Part shown: piece after piece, positions 35,084 to 44,967 of the stretch
Layout of the letters: the number at the start of each line of letters is the position of its first letter
Numbering within the stretch: the stretch's first letter is position 1
Origin: Candidatus Methanocorpusculum faecipullorum
GTDB taxonomy: Archaea > Halobacteriota > Methanomicrobia > Methanomicrobiales > Methanocorpusculaceae
Length of the DNA stretch: 64,000 bases
Direction: 5' to 3'
Assembly (NCBI GenBank): GCA_018883755.1
Contig: JAHLFR010000029.1
Coordinates: 1 to 64,000, forward strand
Program-made: the position numbers and the translations under genes
The notes under the pieces: model-generated
Told to the model about the DNA's origin: nothing
The model's database searches: none
Seen by the model: only the letters and a program-made list of their open reading frames with translations

Positions 35084-35506
35084 ATGATACACACATATCG
35101 CCCAATGCGGGCCCGCTCCCGCAGAACCAGAAGAGTGTCCGTCTTCAGCAATGTTTACCGTCTCCCCGACGGCAGAATCATGTATATCTGGTACAACAAA
35201 AACCCGATCACAGGAACGGCACGTCCCTACATTGCAGCGGATGACGGGACAACACACCAGGCATACATACCTCCGCTGCCGGATCAGATTCGGCAGAAAT
35301 ATCCTGCTCTGAACCCTTCAGACACCCGCATGGCCGCAGCAATGCAGATCAAGCTTGCCAAACTTCTCAGACTGCCAAAGACGGATCCAGAACCAACCGC
35401 CGAGGAACGACTATCCCAGCTTGCCGACTGGTTAGCTGTTATGTACCGCCTCACGGATACAGTACCCACAGCAGCCGAACAGCAGCCAGTCAGCTATCCG
35501 AACTAA
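35084..35506 (+). CDS. Conserved hypothetical protein
   Basis: About 140 residues. Start at ATG 35084 is preferred because GAGGTG (35072-35077) is 6 bases upstream; in-frame ATGs at 35018, 35066 and 35078 are alternatives. N-terminus is strongly basic (MRARSRRTRRVS), followed by a beta-like segment (NVYRLPDGRIMYIWYNKNP) and a helical C-terminus. No family recognised. It is followed by a separate promoter region for gatC. Confidence 0.65.
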   Translation: MIHTYRPMRARSRRTRRVSVFSNVYRLPDGRIMYIWYNKNPITGTARPYIAADDGTTHQAYIPPLPDQIRQKYPALNPSDTRMAAAMQIKLAKLLRLPKTDPEPTAEERLSQLADWLAVMYRLTDTVPTAAEQQPVSYPN

Positions 35507-35668
35507 AGACCACATCCGCACTATAATAATACACCCCAACTGCTCTGCGCCGGACCAAGGATCACCGGAACTTTTTCCAAAAAATGGATCGATCCTGCCG
35601 GAAGAGTAGTAACTCTTTTTACCCAAAACAACATCATCACTAAACTACTATTCACAGGTCGCAGAAAT

Positions 35669-35938
35669 ATGGTCTCTGAAAACGATGTTCTCCATATCGC
35701 AGAACTTGCCGATATCGGTATTGCAACGTCCGAACTCGGCAAATTCACCGAACAGTTCAATGCAATTCTTGAATACTTCGATATCCTCGACACCCTTGCC
35801 GCAGAAGATGAACTTGACCGTCCGCTGGTCAATGTATTCCGCGAAGACGAGGTCAGACCCTCTCTTACACAGGAGGAGGCCCTTGCAAACTCGCACAATC
35901 CCGAGGACGGATACATCCGCGCTCCCAAGGTGATCTAA
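35669..35938 (+). CDS. gatC: Aspartyl/glutamyl-tRNA amidotransferase subunit C
   Basis: An 89-residue GatC: VLHIAELADIGIATSELGKFTEQFNAIL followed by a Leu/Asp-rich helix and the extended RPSLTQEEALANS segment that wraps GatA. It stabilises GatA in the complex that amidates mischarged Asp-tRNA(Asn) (and Glu-tRNA(Gln) where GatDE is absent). First gene of a six-gene run with junctions of zero to two bases or overlaps. Confidence 0.92.
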   Translation: MVSENDVLHIAELADIGIATSELGKFTEQFNAILEYFDILDTLAAEDELDRPLVNVFREDEVRPSLTQEEALANSHNPEDGYIRAPKVI

Positions 35939-37216
35939 ATGACCGACCCGTACAATGCATTCCTCTCAGACATCGAGATACCCTCCTCAGCCGCGGGACC
36001 ACTTGCCGGTATCCGCGTCGCTGTCAAAGATAACATCTCCACCAAAGATATCCCCACTACCTGCGCCTCCAAAATCCTTCTCGGATACATCCCGCCATAT
36101 GATGCCCATGCAGTTGAACTGCTCAAGGCGGCAGGGGCGACAATCGCAGGAAAAACCAATATGGACGAGTTCGGTATGGGAACCACCACGGAGAACAGTG
36201 CTTTCGGTCCAGCATTAAACCCTCGCGACACAACAAGAGTCACCGGAGGATCCTCCGGAGGTTCCGCAGCAGCAGTGGCCGCAGGTCTTGTTCCGATGGC
36301 ACTCGGATCAGATACCGGCGGATCAATCCGCTGCCCTGCATCCTACTGCGGTATTGTCGGCCTCAAACCCTCTTACGGCCGTGTCAGCCGCTACGGTTTG
36401 ATTGCCTATGCCAACTCCTTTGAACAGATCGGCCCGATGGCAGCAAACGTCACCGACACCGCAAAACTGTTCAGTGTCATTGCCGGCGGTGACCGCCGTG
36501 ACTCAACATCGGTTCACAAACCCTACAACTTTGCCGACCTCCACGCAGATATCAAAGGAAAGATCATTGGTGTTCCCAAGGAGTACTTCGGTGAAGGTGT
36601 GGATGCAGACGTTGCAAAGACCGTGGAAACATCCATCGGTAAACTCGAAGAGCTGGGCGCAGTCATCCACGAGGTCTCACTTCCTTCCATGCAGTATGCT
36701 CTCGCCGCTTACTACGTTACCTGCACCTGTGAGGCAAGCTCCAACCTGGACCGGTTCGACGGTGTCAGATACGGTCCCGAACCTGAGATGAACCTTCCCT
36801 GGCACGACGCCTACACCAAGGTCCGCGAAGCAGGCTTCGGCCCGGAAGTCCGCCGGAGAATTCTTCTCGGAACCTTCGCCCTTTCCGCCGGATACTACGG
36901 AAAATACTATGTTAAAGCCCAGCACGCAAAACAGCTTATCCGCCGCGACTTTGCCAGGGTACTAACGGAGTGCGACCTCCTTGCAGGACCCACCATGCCC
37001 AACGTTGCACCAAAACTCGGTGAGATGACCGCAGACCCGCTGCGGATGTACCAGACGGATATTCTTACCGTCCCGGTCAACATTGCGGGAATCCCTGCAA
37101 TCTCACTTCCCTGCGGAACCGCCCACGGCATGCCGGTCGGTCTCCAGCTCATGGGAAGAATGTTTGGTGAAGAGGCACTGCTCAATGCAGCACTCGCGTT
37201 TGAGGAGGCGGCATAA
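35939..37216 (+). CDS. gatA: Aspartyl/glutamyl-tRNA amidotransferase subunit A
   Basis: A 425-residue amidase-signature protein with the Ser-cisSer-Lys triad: Lys 30 in VAVKDNIS, Ser 105 in GGSSGGS, Ser 129 in GSDTGGSIR. It releases ammonia from glutamine and channels it to GatB. The start codon abuts the gatC stop. In euryarchaea this complex mainly makes Asn-tRNA, since GatDE makes Gln-tRNA. Confidence 0.95.
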   Translation: MTDPYNAFLSDIEIPSSAAGPLAGIRVAVKDNISTKDIPTTCASKILLGYIPPYDAHAVELLKAAGATIAGKTNMDEFGMGTTTENSAFGPALNPRDTTRVTGGSSGGSAAAVAAGLVPMALGSDTGGSIRCPASYCGIVGLKPSYGRVSRYGLIAYANSFEQIGPMAANVTDTAKLFSVIAGGDRRDSTSVHKPYNFADLHADIKGKIIGVPKEYFGEGVDADVAKTVETSIGKLEELGAVIHEVSLPSMQYALAAYYVTCTCEASSNLDRFDGVRYGPEPEMNLPWHDAYTKVREAGFGPEVRRRILLGTFALSAGYYGKYYVKAQHAKQLIRRDFARVLTECDLLAGPTMPNVAPKLGEMTADPLRMYQTDILTVPVNIAGIPAISLPCGTAHGMPVGLQLMGRMFGEEALLNAALAFEEAA

Positions 37217-38650
37217 ATGGCTGAAGAAGAGATGAAGGTCATCATCGGCCTGGAGGTACACTGTCAGCTGGATACCAAATCAAAGCTGTTCTGCGGATGT
37301 TCCGCAGACTTCCGGGCAGACGCGCCCAACACCCATGTCTGTCCGGTCTGTCTCGGACTGCCCGGCGCACTGCCGGTGTTAAACAAAAAAGCAATCGAGT
37401 ACGCCCTCAAAGTTGCAAAAGCACTCAACTGTACCATTCCAGAAGAGGGAGAGTTCTGCAGAAAGAACTACTTCTATCCTGACCTTGTCAAAGCCTACCA
37501 GATAACGATGGGTGACAATCCGCTTGCACTCGGCGGATACATTGAGATCGAAGATGATGCCGGAAACCCGAAGACTGTCAATCTGACCCGCATCCATGTC
37601 GAGGAAGACCCCGGACGTCTTGTCCATATGGGCAACAAAGAACGCGGACACTACACCCTCGTTGACTACAACCGTTCCGGTATTCCCTTAATCGAGATGG
37701 TCACCGAGCCGGAACTCTCCTCGCCCAAAGAAGCACGCCGGCTCCTGAACAAACTTCGGGCAACGCTGGAGTACCTCGATGTGTTTGATCCGGAGAAGGA
37801 GGGATCCATTCGTGTGGATGCAAACATCTCCATTCAGGGACATGAGCGTGTTGAGATCAAAAACATCTCCTCCTACAAAGGTGTTGAAAAGGCACTGACG
37901 TTTGAGATTACCCGTCAGAAGAACCTCATCCGCCGCGGCGGAACCATCGTCCGCGAAACCCGTCACTTCCAGGAAGGAAAAGGAACCACTACCAGCGCAC
38001 GGTCGAAGGAAACCGCAACCGACTACCGCTACTTCCCCGAACCCGACCTTCCGGTCATCCGTGTCGCAGACTGGGTCAAAGATATCATCCTCCCTGAACT
38101 GCCGGATGCACGCCGCGACCGGTTTATGCAGCAGTACGGTATCGCCGTCAACCATGCACGAACCCTTACCGGCGACCTGAGGCTTGCCGAGTTCTATGAA
38201 AGCGTCGCAGATGTGGGTCCCGCAATTGCCGCATCCTGGATTGCCGACATTCTGATCGGTGAGCTGAACTACCGCGACATGGCGCTTGGAACCGTTGCCT
38301 CCCACACATCCGAGTTCAAGGACCTGATCGTGCTTGTCCGCGACAAAAAGATCACCGACAAAGCAGGTGTTGAAGTCCTCCGTGTCTGGCTGGATGATCT
38401 CCACGCGGGAACCAAGAAAGAAACCCCGGCCCAGATCGTTGAACGGCTCGGTCTTGCCCGTGAATCCGGTGAGTCCTTCCGCGGCATCGTCGAGCAGATC
38501 TTAGCCGCCAACCCGCAGGCAGTTGCCGATCACAAAGCAGGAAAGAAAGGAGCTCTCAACTTCATCGTCGGACAGGTCATGAAAGAGACCAAAGGCAAAT
38601 CTGATCCGCGTGAGATTCACGCCATGATTGCAGAGCTTGTAGGAGAGTAA
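37217..38650 (+). CDS. gatB: Aspartyl/glutamyl-tRNA amidotransferase subunit B
   Basis: A 477-residue GatB: IGLEVHCQLDTKSKLFCGCS at the start, zinc-type CPVCLGLPGALP, kinase-site region HVEEDPGRLVH and DYNRSGIPLIEMVTEP, and a C-terminal helical YqeY-like tail that grips the tRNA elbow. It phosphorylates the mischarged acyl group and exchanges it with ammonia from GatA. The ATG directly follows the gatA stop. Confidence 0.96.
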   Translation: MAEEEMKVIIGLEVHCQLDTKSKLFCGCSADFRADAPNTHVCPVCLGLPGALPVLNKKAIEYALKVAKALNCTIPEEGEFCRKNYFYPDLVKAYQITMGDNPLALGGYIEIEDDAGNPKTVNLTRIHVEEDPGRLVHMGNKERGHYTLVDYNRSGIPLIEMVTEPELSSPKEARRLLNKLRATLEYLDVFDPEKEGSIRVDANISIQGHERVEIKNISSYKGVEKALTFEITRQKNLIRRGGTIVRETRHFQEGKGTTTSARSKETATDYRYFPEPDLPVIRVADWVKDIILPELPDARRDRFMQQYGIAVNHARTLTGDLRLAEFYESVADVGPAIAASWIADILIGELNYRDMALGTVASHTSEFKDLIVLVRDKKITDKAGVEVLRVWLDDLHAGTKKETPAQIVERLGLARESGESFRGIVEQILAANPQAVADHKAGKKGALNFIVGQVMKETKGKSDPREIHAMIAELVGE

Positions 38651-38652
38651 TC

Positions 38653-41463
38653 ATGCATCTCATCATCGCCGAAAAGAACCTCGTCGCAGAACGCATCGCA
38701 GCATTTCTGGCAGGAAAACAGAAAGTGCACACCAAACGCGACGGCGCCGCAACCGAGTACACCTTTGGCGATACCGTGGTGATGGGTCTTCGCGGCCATG
38801 TGGTCGAACTTGACTTCACCAAAGGCTACAGTAACTGGCGAAGCGAGGAGCACCCGCCGCGTTCCCTCATTAACGCAGGAATTGAAAAACACCCGACGGA
38901 AAAAAAGATCGTTGCTCTCATGCAGAAGCATGCAAAGAAAGCCGACCGCATCACCATTGCAACCGATTACGATACTGAAGGAGAACTCATCGGCATGGAG
39001 GCCTATGAACTCGTCCGGGCGGTGAACCAGAAGGCAACGGTTGACCGTGCCCGGTTCTCGGCAATCACAAAGGACGAGATCACCAAGGCAATTGCTGACG
39101 CAAAAGAGATCGACTTCAACCTTGCAGCAGCTGGTGAGACCCGTCAGGTCATTGACCTTGTCTGGGGAGCATCCCTGACCCGGTTCCTCTCCATTGCCGC
39201 ACACCGCGGTTCCGACAACATTCTCTCCGTCGGCCGCGTGCAGAGCCCGACGCTTGCCATGATCGTTGACCGGGAAAAAGAGATCGAGGCATTTGTACCG
39301 GAGAAGTACTGGATGCTTTTCCTCACCGCAAAGGTTGCGGGCGAGGAGATTGCAGCCCGCCATGTGCATGGGAGATTCACTGTCAAAGCAGAGGCTGATG
39401 CGGCATTTGCCGGGACACGCGATCCGGTCATCGTACGGGAGGTCATCACCGGCAAGAAAAACGACAAGGCACCAACCCCGCTTGACACCACAGCCCTTAT
39501 TGTCGGGGCAGGACGTCTTGGTCTCTCCGCTGCGTCCGCGATGAGCAAAGCAGAGGATCTTTACATGCGGGGATTTATCTCCTATCCCCGTACCGATAAC
39601 ACCGCATACCCTAAAAGCCTCAACATCCGCCAGCACCTGAAAATGTTTGCCGGCGGTGAGTTTGAACGCGATGCAAATTATGTGCTGACACATATGCGGG
39701 CAGCACCGACCCGTGGAAAGAAGGAGACCACCGACCACCCGCCAATCTATCCAACCTCCAAAGGTACCCGCGAGGAGATCGGCGATGAAGCCACCTGGAA
39801 ACTCTATGAGTTTATTGTCCGCAGATTTTTTGCAACCCTTTCCCCAGATGCCGAGTGGAAGACGCTGAAGGTAAACCTGACCGCAGACAAAGAGCCCTAT
39901 ACAATCACCGGCGGACGACTGCTTGTTCCCGGATGGCGTGCGGTGTATCCTTACAGCAAGGCTGAAGAGACAGTTCTGCCGGAGTTTTCAGTAGGAGAAC
40001 GGCTTGAGCTTGTCGATAAAAACTGTGAGGAGAAAGAGACCCAGCCTCCGGCACGCTACTCACAGAGCAGACTTATCCAGCGGATGGAAGAACTCGGCCT
40101 TGGTACCAAAAGTACACGGCATGAAGTTATCAGCAAACTGATCGGCAGAAAATATATCGAAGGCAACCCGATGAAACCGACCGTTGTCGGTCGTGCGGTT
40201 ACCGAGTCTCTGGAAAAGTTTGCGGATACCATCACCGAGCCGACGATGACTAAAACGCTGGAAGAGTCGATGGAGGACATCGCCGCAGGGAAAAAGACCA
40301 TGAATGCGGTTCTGACCGAGTCAAGGACGATGCTTTCCTCCATCTTTGATGATCTGGAAGCAAATAAAGAGGCGATTGGTCAGGACATCATGGACCGCAC
40401 ACGTGAGGAGCAGACCGTTGGTCAGTGTCCGATCTGCGGTGCACCGCTTCGGATCCGGCGTGTAGGAACCTCCCAGTTTATCGGATGTTCCAGCTATCCC
40501 GACTGTACGTTTAACACAAGCCTGCCTCCGGCAACCTGGGGGAATGCAGTGAAAATGGATGAGGTCTGTCCGATTCATCACCTCAACCATGTGCAGCTTC
40601 TCAGGAAGGGAGCACCCGCCTGGAAGATCGGCTGCCCGCTCTGTTCCCACATCAAAACAAATGCCGAGGCGTTTAGGATGCTGCCCGGCATGACCGATGC
40701 AGGAATTGAGAAACTGAACAGCGTGCACATTTATGCAATCTCCGAGCTTGCCAGCATTTCAGTAAATGATCTGATGACCAGGCTCAAGATTTCCCGGCCG
40801 GAAGCAGAGAAGATGATTGCGGACGCTGAAGATGTACTGGTTCTGCTCCGCAAAAGAACCGAACTCAAGAAGTTCATCTCCCTGCATGTTGCTCCCCGCC
40901 GGGGACGTGGTCACTCCAAGGTCAGTACTGCCCTTATCAGCAAGGGAATTGTGGACATCACAACGCTGGCAGACGCAAACAAGAGCGATGTGATGGCAGC
41001 CGGTCTCTCCGAAGCCGAGGCTGATACGCTTCTTGCCGCGGCAGCTCACGTCACCAACGTTGCAAAGATGAAACAGTACGGGGTGCCGACCATTACGCTC
41101 AAGAAGTACGTTGCCGCCGGATACGATGATCCGAAGACATTTGTTGCAGCACACCCCGCGGGTCTTTCCCTTGCAACCGGTGCATCGGTGACAACAGTCT
41201 GCCGGCATCAGAAGCTGGTGGCAGAGCAGATTGGTGCAGAACCGCCAAAGCCGCTCAGTAAAGCTGCATTCGATGAAGGTATTGCAAGTCTGACACCGCT
41301 GGAGATCGAGCCGGAACATCTGACAGCGCTTGCATTTGCCGGCGTGTACAGCTGCGCACTTCTGAAAGGTGCTGCGATTCAGACACTGTCACGCCAGACC
41401 GGCATCGACAAGGAACAGTTGACCGAATACAAAAACAAAGCAAAGAAGGTGTGTGGAAAATGA
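38653..41463 (+). CDS. topA: DNA topoisomerase I (type IA)
   Basis: A 936-residue type IA enzyme with N-terminal Toprim fold ([16 protein letters not shown], then [10 protein letters not shown]), active-site Tyr 311 in FISYPRTDN, and [18 protein letters not shown]. Then a four-Cys zinc finger (CPICGAPL to CSSYPDC) and further CPIHH and CPLCSH pairs. The last 250 residues are helix-hairpin-helix-like repeats ([27 protein letters not shown]) that should bind DNA. It relaxes negative supercoils. Two bases after gatB and overlapping the next gene. Confidence 0.95.
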   Translation: MHLIIAEKNLVAERIAAFLAGKQKVHTKRDGAATEYTFGDTVVMGLRGHVVELDFTKGYSNWRSEEHPPRSLINAGIEKHPTEKKIVALMQKHAKKADRITIATDYDTEGELIGMEAYELVRAVNQKATVDRARFSAITKDEITKAIADAKEIDFNLAAAGETRQVIDLVWGASLTRFLSIAAHRGSDNILSVGRVQSPTLAMIVDREKEIEAFVPEKYWMLFLTAKVAGEEIAARHVHGRFTVKAEADAAFAGTRDPVIVREVITGKKNDKAPTPLDTTALIVGAGRLGLSAASAMSKAEDLYMRGFISYPRTDNTAYPKSLNIRQHLKMFAGGEFERDANYVLTHMRAAPTRGKKETTDHPPIYPTSKGTREEIGDEATWKLYEFIVRRFFATLSPDAEWKTLKVNLTADKEPYTITGGRLLVPGWRAVYPYSKAEETVLPEFSVGERLELVDKNCEEKETQPPARYSQSRLIQRMEELGLGTKSTRHEVISKLIGRKYIEGNPMKPTVVGRAVTESLEKFADTITEPTMTKTLEESMEDIAAGKKTMNAVLTESRTMLSSIFDDLEANKEAIGQDIMDRTREEQTVGQCPICGAPLRIRRVGTSQFIGCSSYPDCTFNTSLPPATWGNAVKMDEVCPIHHLNHVQLLRKGAPAWKIGCPLCSHIKTNAEAFRMLPGMTDAGIEKLNSVHIYAISELASISVNDLMTRLKISRPEAEKMIADAEDVLVLLRKRTELKKFISLHVAPRRGRGHSKVSTALISKGIVDITTLADANKSDVMAAGLSEAEADTLLAAAAHVTNVAKMKQYGVPTITLKKYVAAGYDDPKTFVAAHPAGLSLATGASVTTVCRHQKLVAEQIGAEPPKPLSKAAFDEGIASLTPLEIEPEHLTALAFAGVYSCALLKGAAIQTLSRQTGIDKEQLTEYKNKAKKVCGK

Positions 41464-42146
41464 CGAACTGGAAAGAATGGAGACATATCACCAAACTCGA
41501 TCCTGACAAGGTTCTGAGTGATGGTGCGATTGAGGAGATTGCAGCAAGCGGAACGGATGTTCTGATGCTGTCGGGAACACTGGATGTGACACCGGAGAAA
41601 CTTGCAGATCTGTATGATCAGGTTCGCGACTCCGGTCTGCCGGTGGTTGTGGAGCCGGCGGACCCCACTGGGGCACGGTTTGAGGGAATGGATCTGGTGT
41701 TTGTGCCTACCGTCTTCAATGCGGCGCACCCGATGTTTGTTACCGGCCTTCACAAAGAGTGGGTGCAGCACTTCCCGATTGCCTGGGACAAGGTTGTCGG
41801 AGAAGCCTATGTGGTGCTGAATCCTGCATCATCTGTGGGAAAGCTGACGCATGCAAAATGTGATCTCACACCGGAGGAGGTTGCGGCCTATGCCGTTGTC
41901 GCGGAGAAGTACTACCGCATGCCGGTGTTCTACATCGAGTACAGCGGAACATACGGAAACCCTGCGGTTACCAAAGCGGTCAGTGAGGCAGTTGATGACA
42001 TCGTGGTTTTCTACGGCGGCGGCATCAACAGTGCCGAAAAGGCTGCGGAGATGGGCCAGTATGCGGATGCAATTGTTGTGGGCAACGCAGTATACGATGC
42101 AGGAACTGCGGTTCTCAAAGAAACGGTGAAGGCGGTCAGACGCTAA
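41460..42146 (+). CDS. Geranylgeranylglyceryl phosphate synthase (PcrB family)
   Basis: A 228-residue TIM barrel: [11 protein letters not shown] at the start, [10 protein letters not shown] and [12 protein letters not shown] for phosphate binding, and [11 protein letters not shown]. It joins geranylgeranyl diphosphate to sn-glycerol-1-phosphate, the first committed ether bond of archaeal lipids. ATG at 41460 overlaps the topA stop (ATGA), so translation is coupled. A start three codons earlier (TTG or GTG type) is less likely. Confidence 0.93.
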   Translation: MTNWKEWRHITKLDPDKVLSDGAIEEIAASGTDVLMLSGTLDVTPEKLADLYDQVRDSGLPVVVEPADPTGARFEGMDLVFVPTVFNAAHPMFVTGLHKEWVQHFPIAWDKVVGEAYVVLNPASSVGKLTHAKCDLTPEEVAAYAVVAEKYYRMPVFYIEYSGTYGNPAVTKAVSEAVDDIVVFYGGGINSAEKAAEMGQYADAIVVGNAVYDAGTAVLKETVKAVRR

Positions 42147-42890
42147 ATGCCACAGATCGATATCGTACTTGTTGAGCCGCTGTACGAGGGAAACATCGGG
42201 TTTGCCGCACGGGTCATGAAGAACTTCGGGTTTCACCATATGGTGCTGGTAAATCCGCCGAAGCTGACGGTGGAAGCAACTGCCCGGGCATCGCATGCAA
42301 AGGATGTTCTTGAATCTGCTGAGATTCTGACGCTGGACGAGGTGTTTGCCCGCAGTAATCTTGCAGTTGCAACAACCGGCGGCCTGTCAAAGTCTGTGTC
42401 AAATCCGATGCGGATGCCCTACTACTCTCCGGCAGAGCTGCGGGAGATGATCAAGGATGTGGACGGACGGATCTCGATTCTGTTCGGGCGGGAGAACTGG
42501 GGGTTAAACAATGATGAGATTCGCCGGTGTGACATTGTTGTAACGATTCCTACCTCTCCCGAGTATCCGATTATGAACATCTCGCATGCGATCGGCGTTG
42601 TCTGTTATGAACTTGCACATCTTCCCCGCGGCGAGTACATGCTTGCCAGCCGGGTTGAGATGGATGCCCTCTACGCACACTTTGAACGGTTCCTGGAAGG
42701 CATCGGACATCCTATCGAAAAACGGGAGACGACCCTTCTTCTTGCAAAGCGGGTTTTGGGCAGAACGAATCTGACGGTCCGTGAGGCAAGTACAATTCAC
42801 GGAATTCTCCGCCGTACGGAGTGGCACCTGAAACATCCGGGCGTAGCCTACGATGACAAGGGCCGTGAGTACTGGGATGGAGAAGAATAA
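42147..42890 (+). CDS. trmJ: tRNA 2'-O-methyltransferase, TrmJ type
   Basis: A 247-residue SPOUT methyltransferase with EPLYEGNIGFAARVMKNFGF (motif 1), LFGRENWGLNNDEIRRCD (motif 2) and PTSPEYPIMNISHA (motif 3), ending in a helical C-terminal region. TrmJ methylates the ribose at position 32 of tRNA. Start abuts the upstream stop. It is the last gene of the gatC run and converges on the symporter. Confidence 0.9.
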   Translation: MPQIDIVLVEPLYEGNIGFAARVMKNFGFHHMVLVNPPKLTVEATARASHAKDVLESAEILTLDEVFARSNLAVATTGGLSKSVSNPMRMPYYSPAELREMIKDVDGRISILFGRENWGLNNDEIRRCDIVVTIPTSPEYPIMNISHAIGVVCYELAHLPRGEYMLASRVEMDALYAHFERFLEGIGHPIEKRETTLLLAKRVLGRTNLTVREASTIHGILRRTEWHLKHPGVAYDDKGREYWDGEE

Positions 42891-42921
42891 TTTTTCAGAA
42901 GAATACAATTTTTTCTTTTGA

Positions 42922-44451
42922 TCACTTCTTGGGATGCAGATACCAGCCGGTATAGGTTTTGTCCAATGCGGTATCCGAGTTCTTTTTTGTCAGAAGACTT
43001 GCGATCACCATTGCCGCAATGGAGAGTAACAATGCGTAGATGGAGAAGTGCATCGGCAGTTTTTCCACAAACTGATCATAGTAGCCAAAGCACAGTGCTG
43101 CGGCAAGTCCAAAAACCATGCTGGCCACTGCGCCTGCGGTGGTGGCACGGCGCCAGTACATCCCTGCAATCAGCGGGACCGCAAAGGATGCAAGGATCAA
43201 TCCAATGGCAAGAAAGATCAGAAACACCAGAACGTCCGGCGGATTTACTGCAAGCAGAAGGGAGATGATCACCGCGGCGAGCATTGTTATCTGACTGATG
43301 CGGATGACCTGTTTCTCCGTTGCTTTGGGATGCAAAATCACCTTGAAGATGTTCCAGGAGAACTGTGTTCCAACTGTGAGCATCAGCCGATCGGTGGTGG
43401 ACATGACCGCGGCAAGAATCATCACCGCAAACAGTCCCATGGCAAATACACTCCCTGCCGCAGCACTGATGCCGTACACAAAGGAGTAGTCGGCGGCATT
43501 GGTTACGTCAGGCAGAACAACCGTTCCCTCCTCAACCATGGTCCTGACACCCATTCCCGAGAACCGGACCAGCATGGAGATGGTGAGGTACACGGCAAAT
43601 GCAATGAGCGGTGCCCAGCGGAAAAAACGAACATCTTTGACCGCAAGGACATTGGACACCACGTGGGGAGCACAGGCAAGGCCGACCACCAGCAAAACGC
43701 CGAAGGAAAAGATGATCTCCGGAGTGATGTAGGCATATGCCGCATACCGCTCCGGGAATGCAGGCATCACAAAGTTGGGATCAATTGCAGCAAGGACGGT
43801 GTTGATGTGTTCAAGTCCTCCGGCATACATCACGATCATCGGTGCGAAGATGAGCATCCCGAAGATGAGAATCAGTCCCTGAACCATGCCTGTCCAGGAC
43901 ACGGCATAGAGGCCGCCAAGAATGGTATACGTGGTGATAATGGCAGCGGCAATCAGGAGTGCCTGCCAGTGTTCCATCCCAAACAGCCAGACAAGGACGA
44001 TGCTGATGGCGGTGTACTGACCTACCAGATACACCAGCGAAACAAGAATGCCAATGACCGCAGAGATCGTCCGGAGCTCACGATTATTTTCATATCTGAG
44101 GGAGAAGTAATCTTCCAGCGTAACAATTCCCTGTTTTTTTCCGATCAGATTCAGTTTCGATCCAAAGAATACAATACAGAACACCGCAGACAGCGGCACA
44201 AAGATCTGATCCCAGATGCTTGGCCAGCCGTAGGTGAACCCCATCCCGCTTCCGCCGATAAGGGTGACTCCGCTGCAGATGGATGTTATCAGCAGCAGGA
44301 CAAATATCCAGAACCCAAGACTTCGTCCGGCAAGGATGTAGTCCTCGGAATTTTTGATTCGCTTTGCGGCCCAGACACCGATGCCAAGCAGGAGGGCAAA
44401 GTACATCAGAATCAAAAAAAGGGCAATCCAGGTGTCAGCTGTCCAGGTCAT
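42922..44451 (-). CDS. Sodium:solute symporter family protein
   Basis: A 509-residue integral membrane protein with about 13 helices. N-terminal KNSEDYILAGRSLGFW and SICSGVTLIGGSG are typical of the SSS family, which uses the sodium gradient to import proline, pantothenate, acetate or sugars. Substrate cannot be read from sequence. The region upstream of its start carries palindromes (44479-44508) shared with the divergent gene. No regulator is adjacent. Confidence 0.9.
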   Translation of the reverse strand: MTWTADTWIALFLILMYFALLLGIGVWAAKRIKNSEDYILAGRSLGFWIFVLLLITSICSGVTLIGGSGMGFTYGWPSIWDQIFVPLSAVFCIVFFGSKLNLIGKKQGIVTLEDYFSLRYENNRELRTISAVIGILVSLVYLVGQYTAISIVLVWLFGMEHWQALLIAAAIITTYTILGGLYAVSWTGMVQGLILIFGMLIFAPMIVMYAGGLEHINTVLAAIDPNFVMPAFPERYAAYAYITPEIIFSFGVLLVVGLACAPHVVSNVLAVKDVRFFRWAPLIAFAVYLTISMLVRFSGMGVRTMVEEGTVVLPDVTNAADYSFVYGISAAAGSVFAMGLFAVMILAAVMSTTDRLMLTVGTQFSWNIFKVILHPKATEKQVIRISQITMLAAVIISLLLAVNPPDVLVFLIFLAIGLILASFAVPLIAGMYWRRATTAGAVASMVFGLAAALCFGYYDQFVEKLPMHFSIYALLLSIAAMVIASLLTKKNSDTALDKTYTGWYLHPKK

Positions 44452-44478
44452 AGCAGTCCATTTGTTGCAGAGTTTGTA

Positions 44479-44508
44479 AACGAAAATTTCGTTACCGAAT
44501 TTGTCGGT
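44479..44508 (+). promoter_or_regulatory. Tandem palindromes between divergent genes
   Basis: AACGAAAATTTCGTT (44479-44493) is an odd-centred perfect palindrome. It is followed at once by ACCGA-5 bp-TCGGT (44494-44508). They sit between the symporter start and a TATA-like TATAGATATAA (44511-44521) of the DUF126 gene. Confidence 0.55.
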
Positions 44509-44574
44509 TGTATAGATATAAGAGTGTAATGGTTTTGTGATGCTTTAATGCCGGAGAGGCACCTATATAGAGGT

Positions 44575-44967
44575 ATGATTCTGAAAGGCCGCAGCATTGC
44601 CAAAGGTACGGGATCCGGCGAGCTTCTCTATACCGATACACCCATCTCCTTCCTTGGCGGCGTTGATGCCGCAACCGGCATTATCATCGATGAAAAACAT
44701 CCGCTGCACGGACAATCCGTTGCAGGAAAGGTTCTCGCATTCCCCTATGGAAAGGGGTCCACCGTTGGCTCATACGTTATGTACGGCCTTGCAAAAAACA
44801 ACGTGGCGCCGGCTGCAATCATCAACACCGAGTGCGAGACCATCATCGCAATTGGTGCGATCATCTCCGGCATTCCGATGGTTGACCGGCTGGATGGTGA
44901 TGTATCGGCCCTCTCCGGAACGATCACCGTCAACGGCAGTACCGGTGAGGTTTCCACCGCAGAATGA
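44575..44967 (+). CDS. Aconitase X swivel domain (DUF126), phosphomevalonate dehydratase small subunit
   Basis: A 130-residue swivelling beta/alpha domain: GRSIAKGTGSGELLYTDTPISFLGG, HPLHGQSVAGKVLAFPYGKGST, and PAAIINTECETIIAIGAI. In archaea it pairs with an AcnX large subunit to dehydrate phosphomevalonate in the modified mevalonate pathway. The large subunit is not in this window. I use ATG 44575 because the family begins MILKGR; the ATG at 44548 (nine residues longer) fits a near-leaderless mRNA and cannot be excluded. It overlaps the next gene by four bases. Confidence 0.88.
   Translation: MILKGRSIAKGTGSGELLYTDTPISFLGGVDAATGIIIDEKHPLHGQSVAGKVLAFPYGKGSTVGSYVMYGLAKNNVAPAAIINTECETIIAIGAIISGIPMVDRLDGDVSALSGTITVNGSTGEVSTAE

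Noticed and set aside
43048-44529. 493-codon plus-strand frame opposite the symporter
   Set aside because: Its composition (His, Cys, Asp and Lys-rich without pattern) is that of a mirror of a membrane-protein gene; the minus-strand frame has clear SSS motifs and helices.
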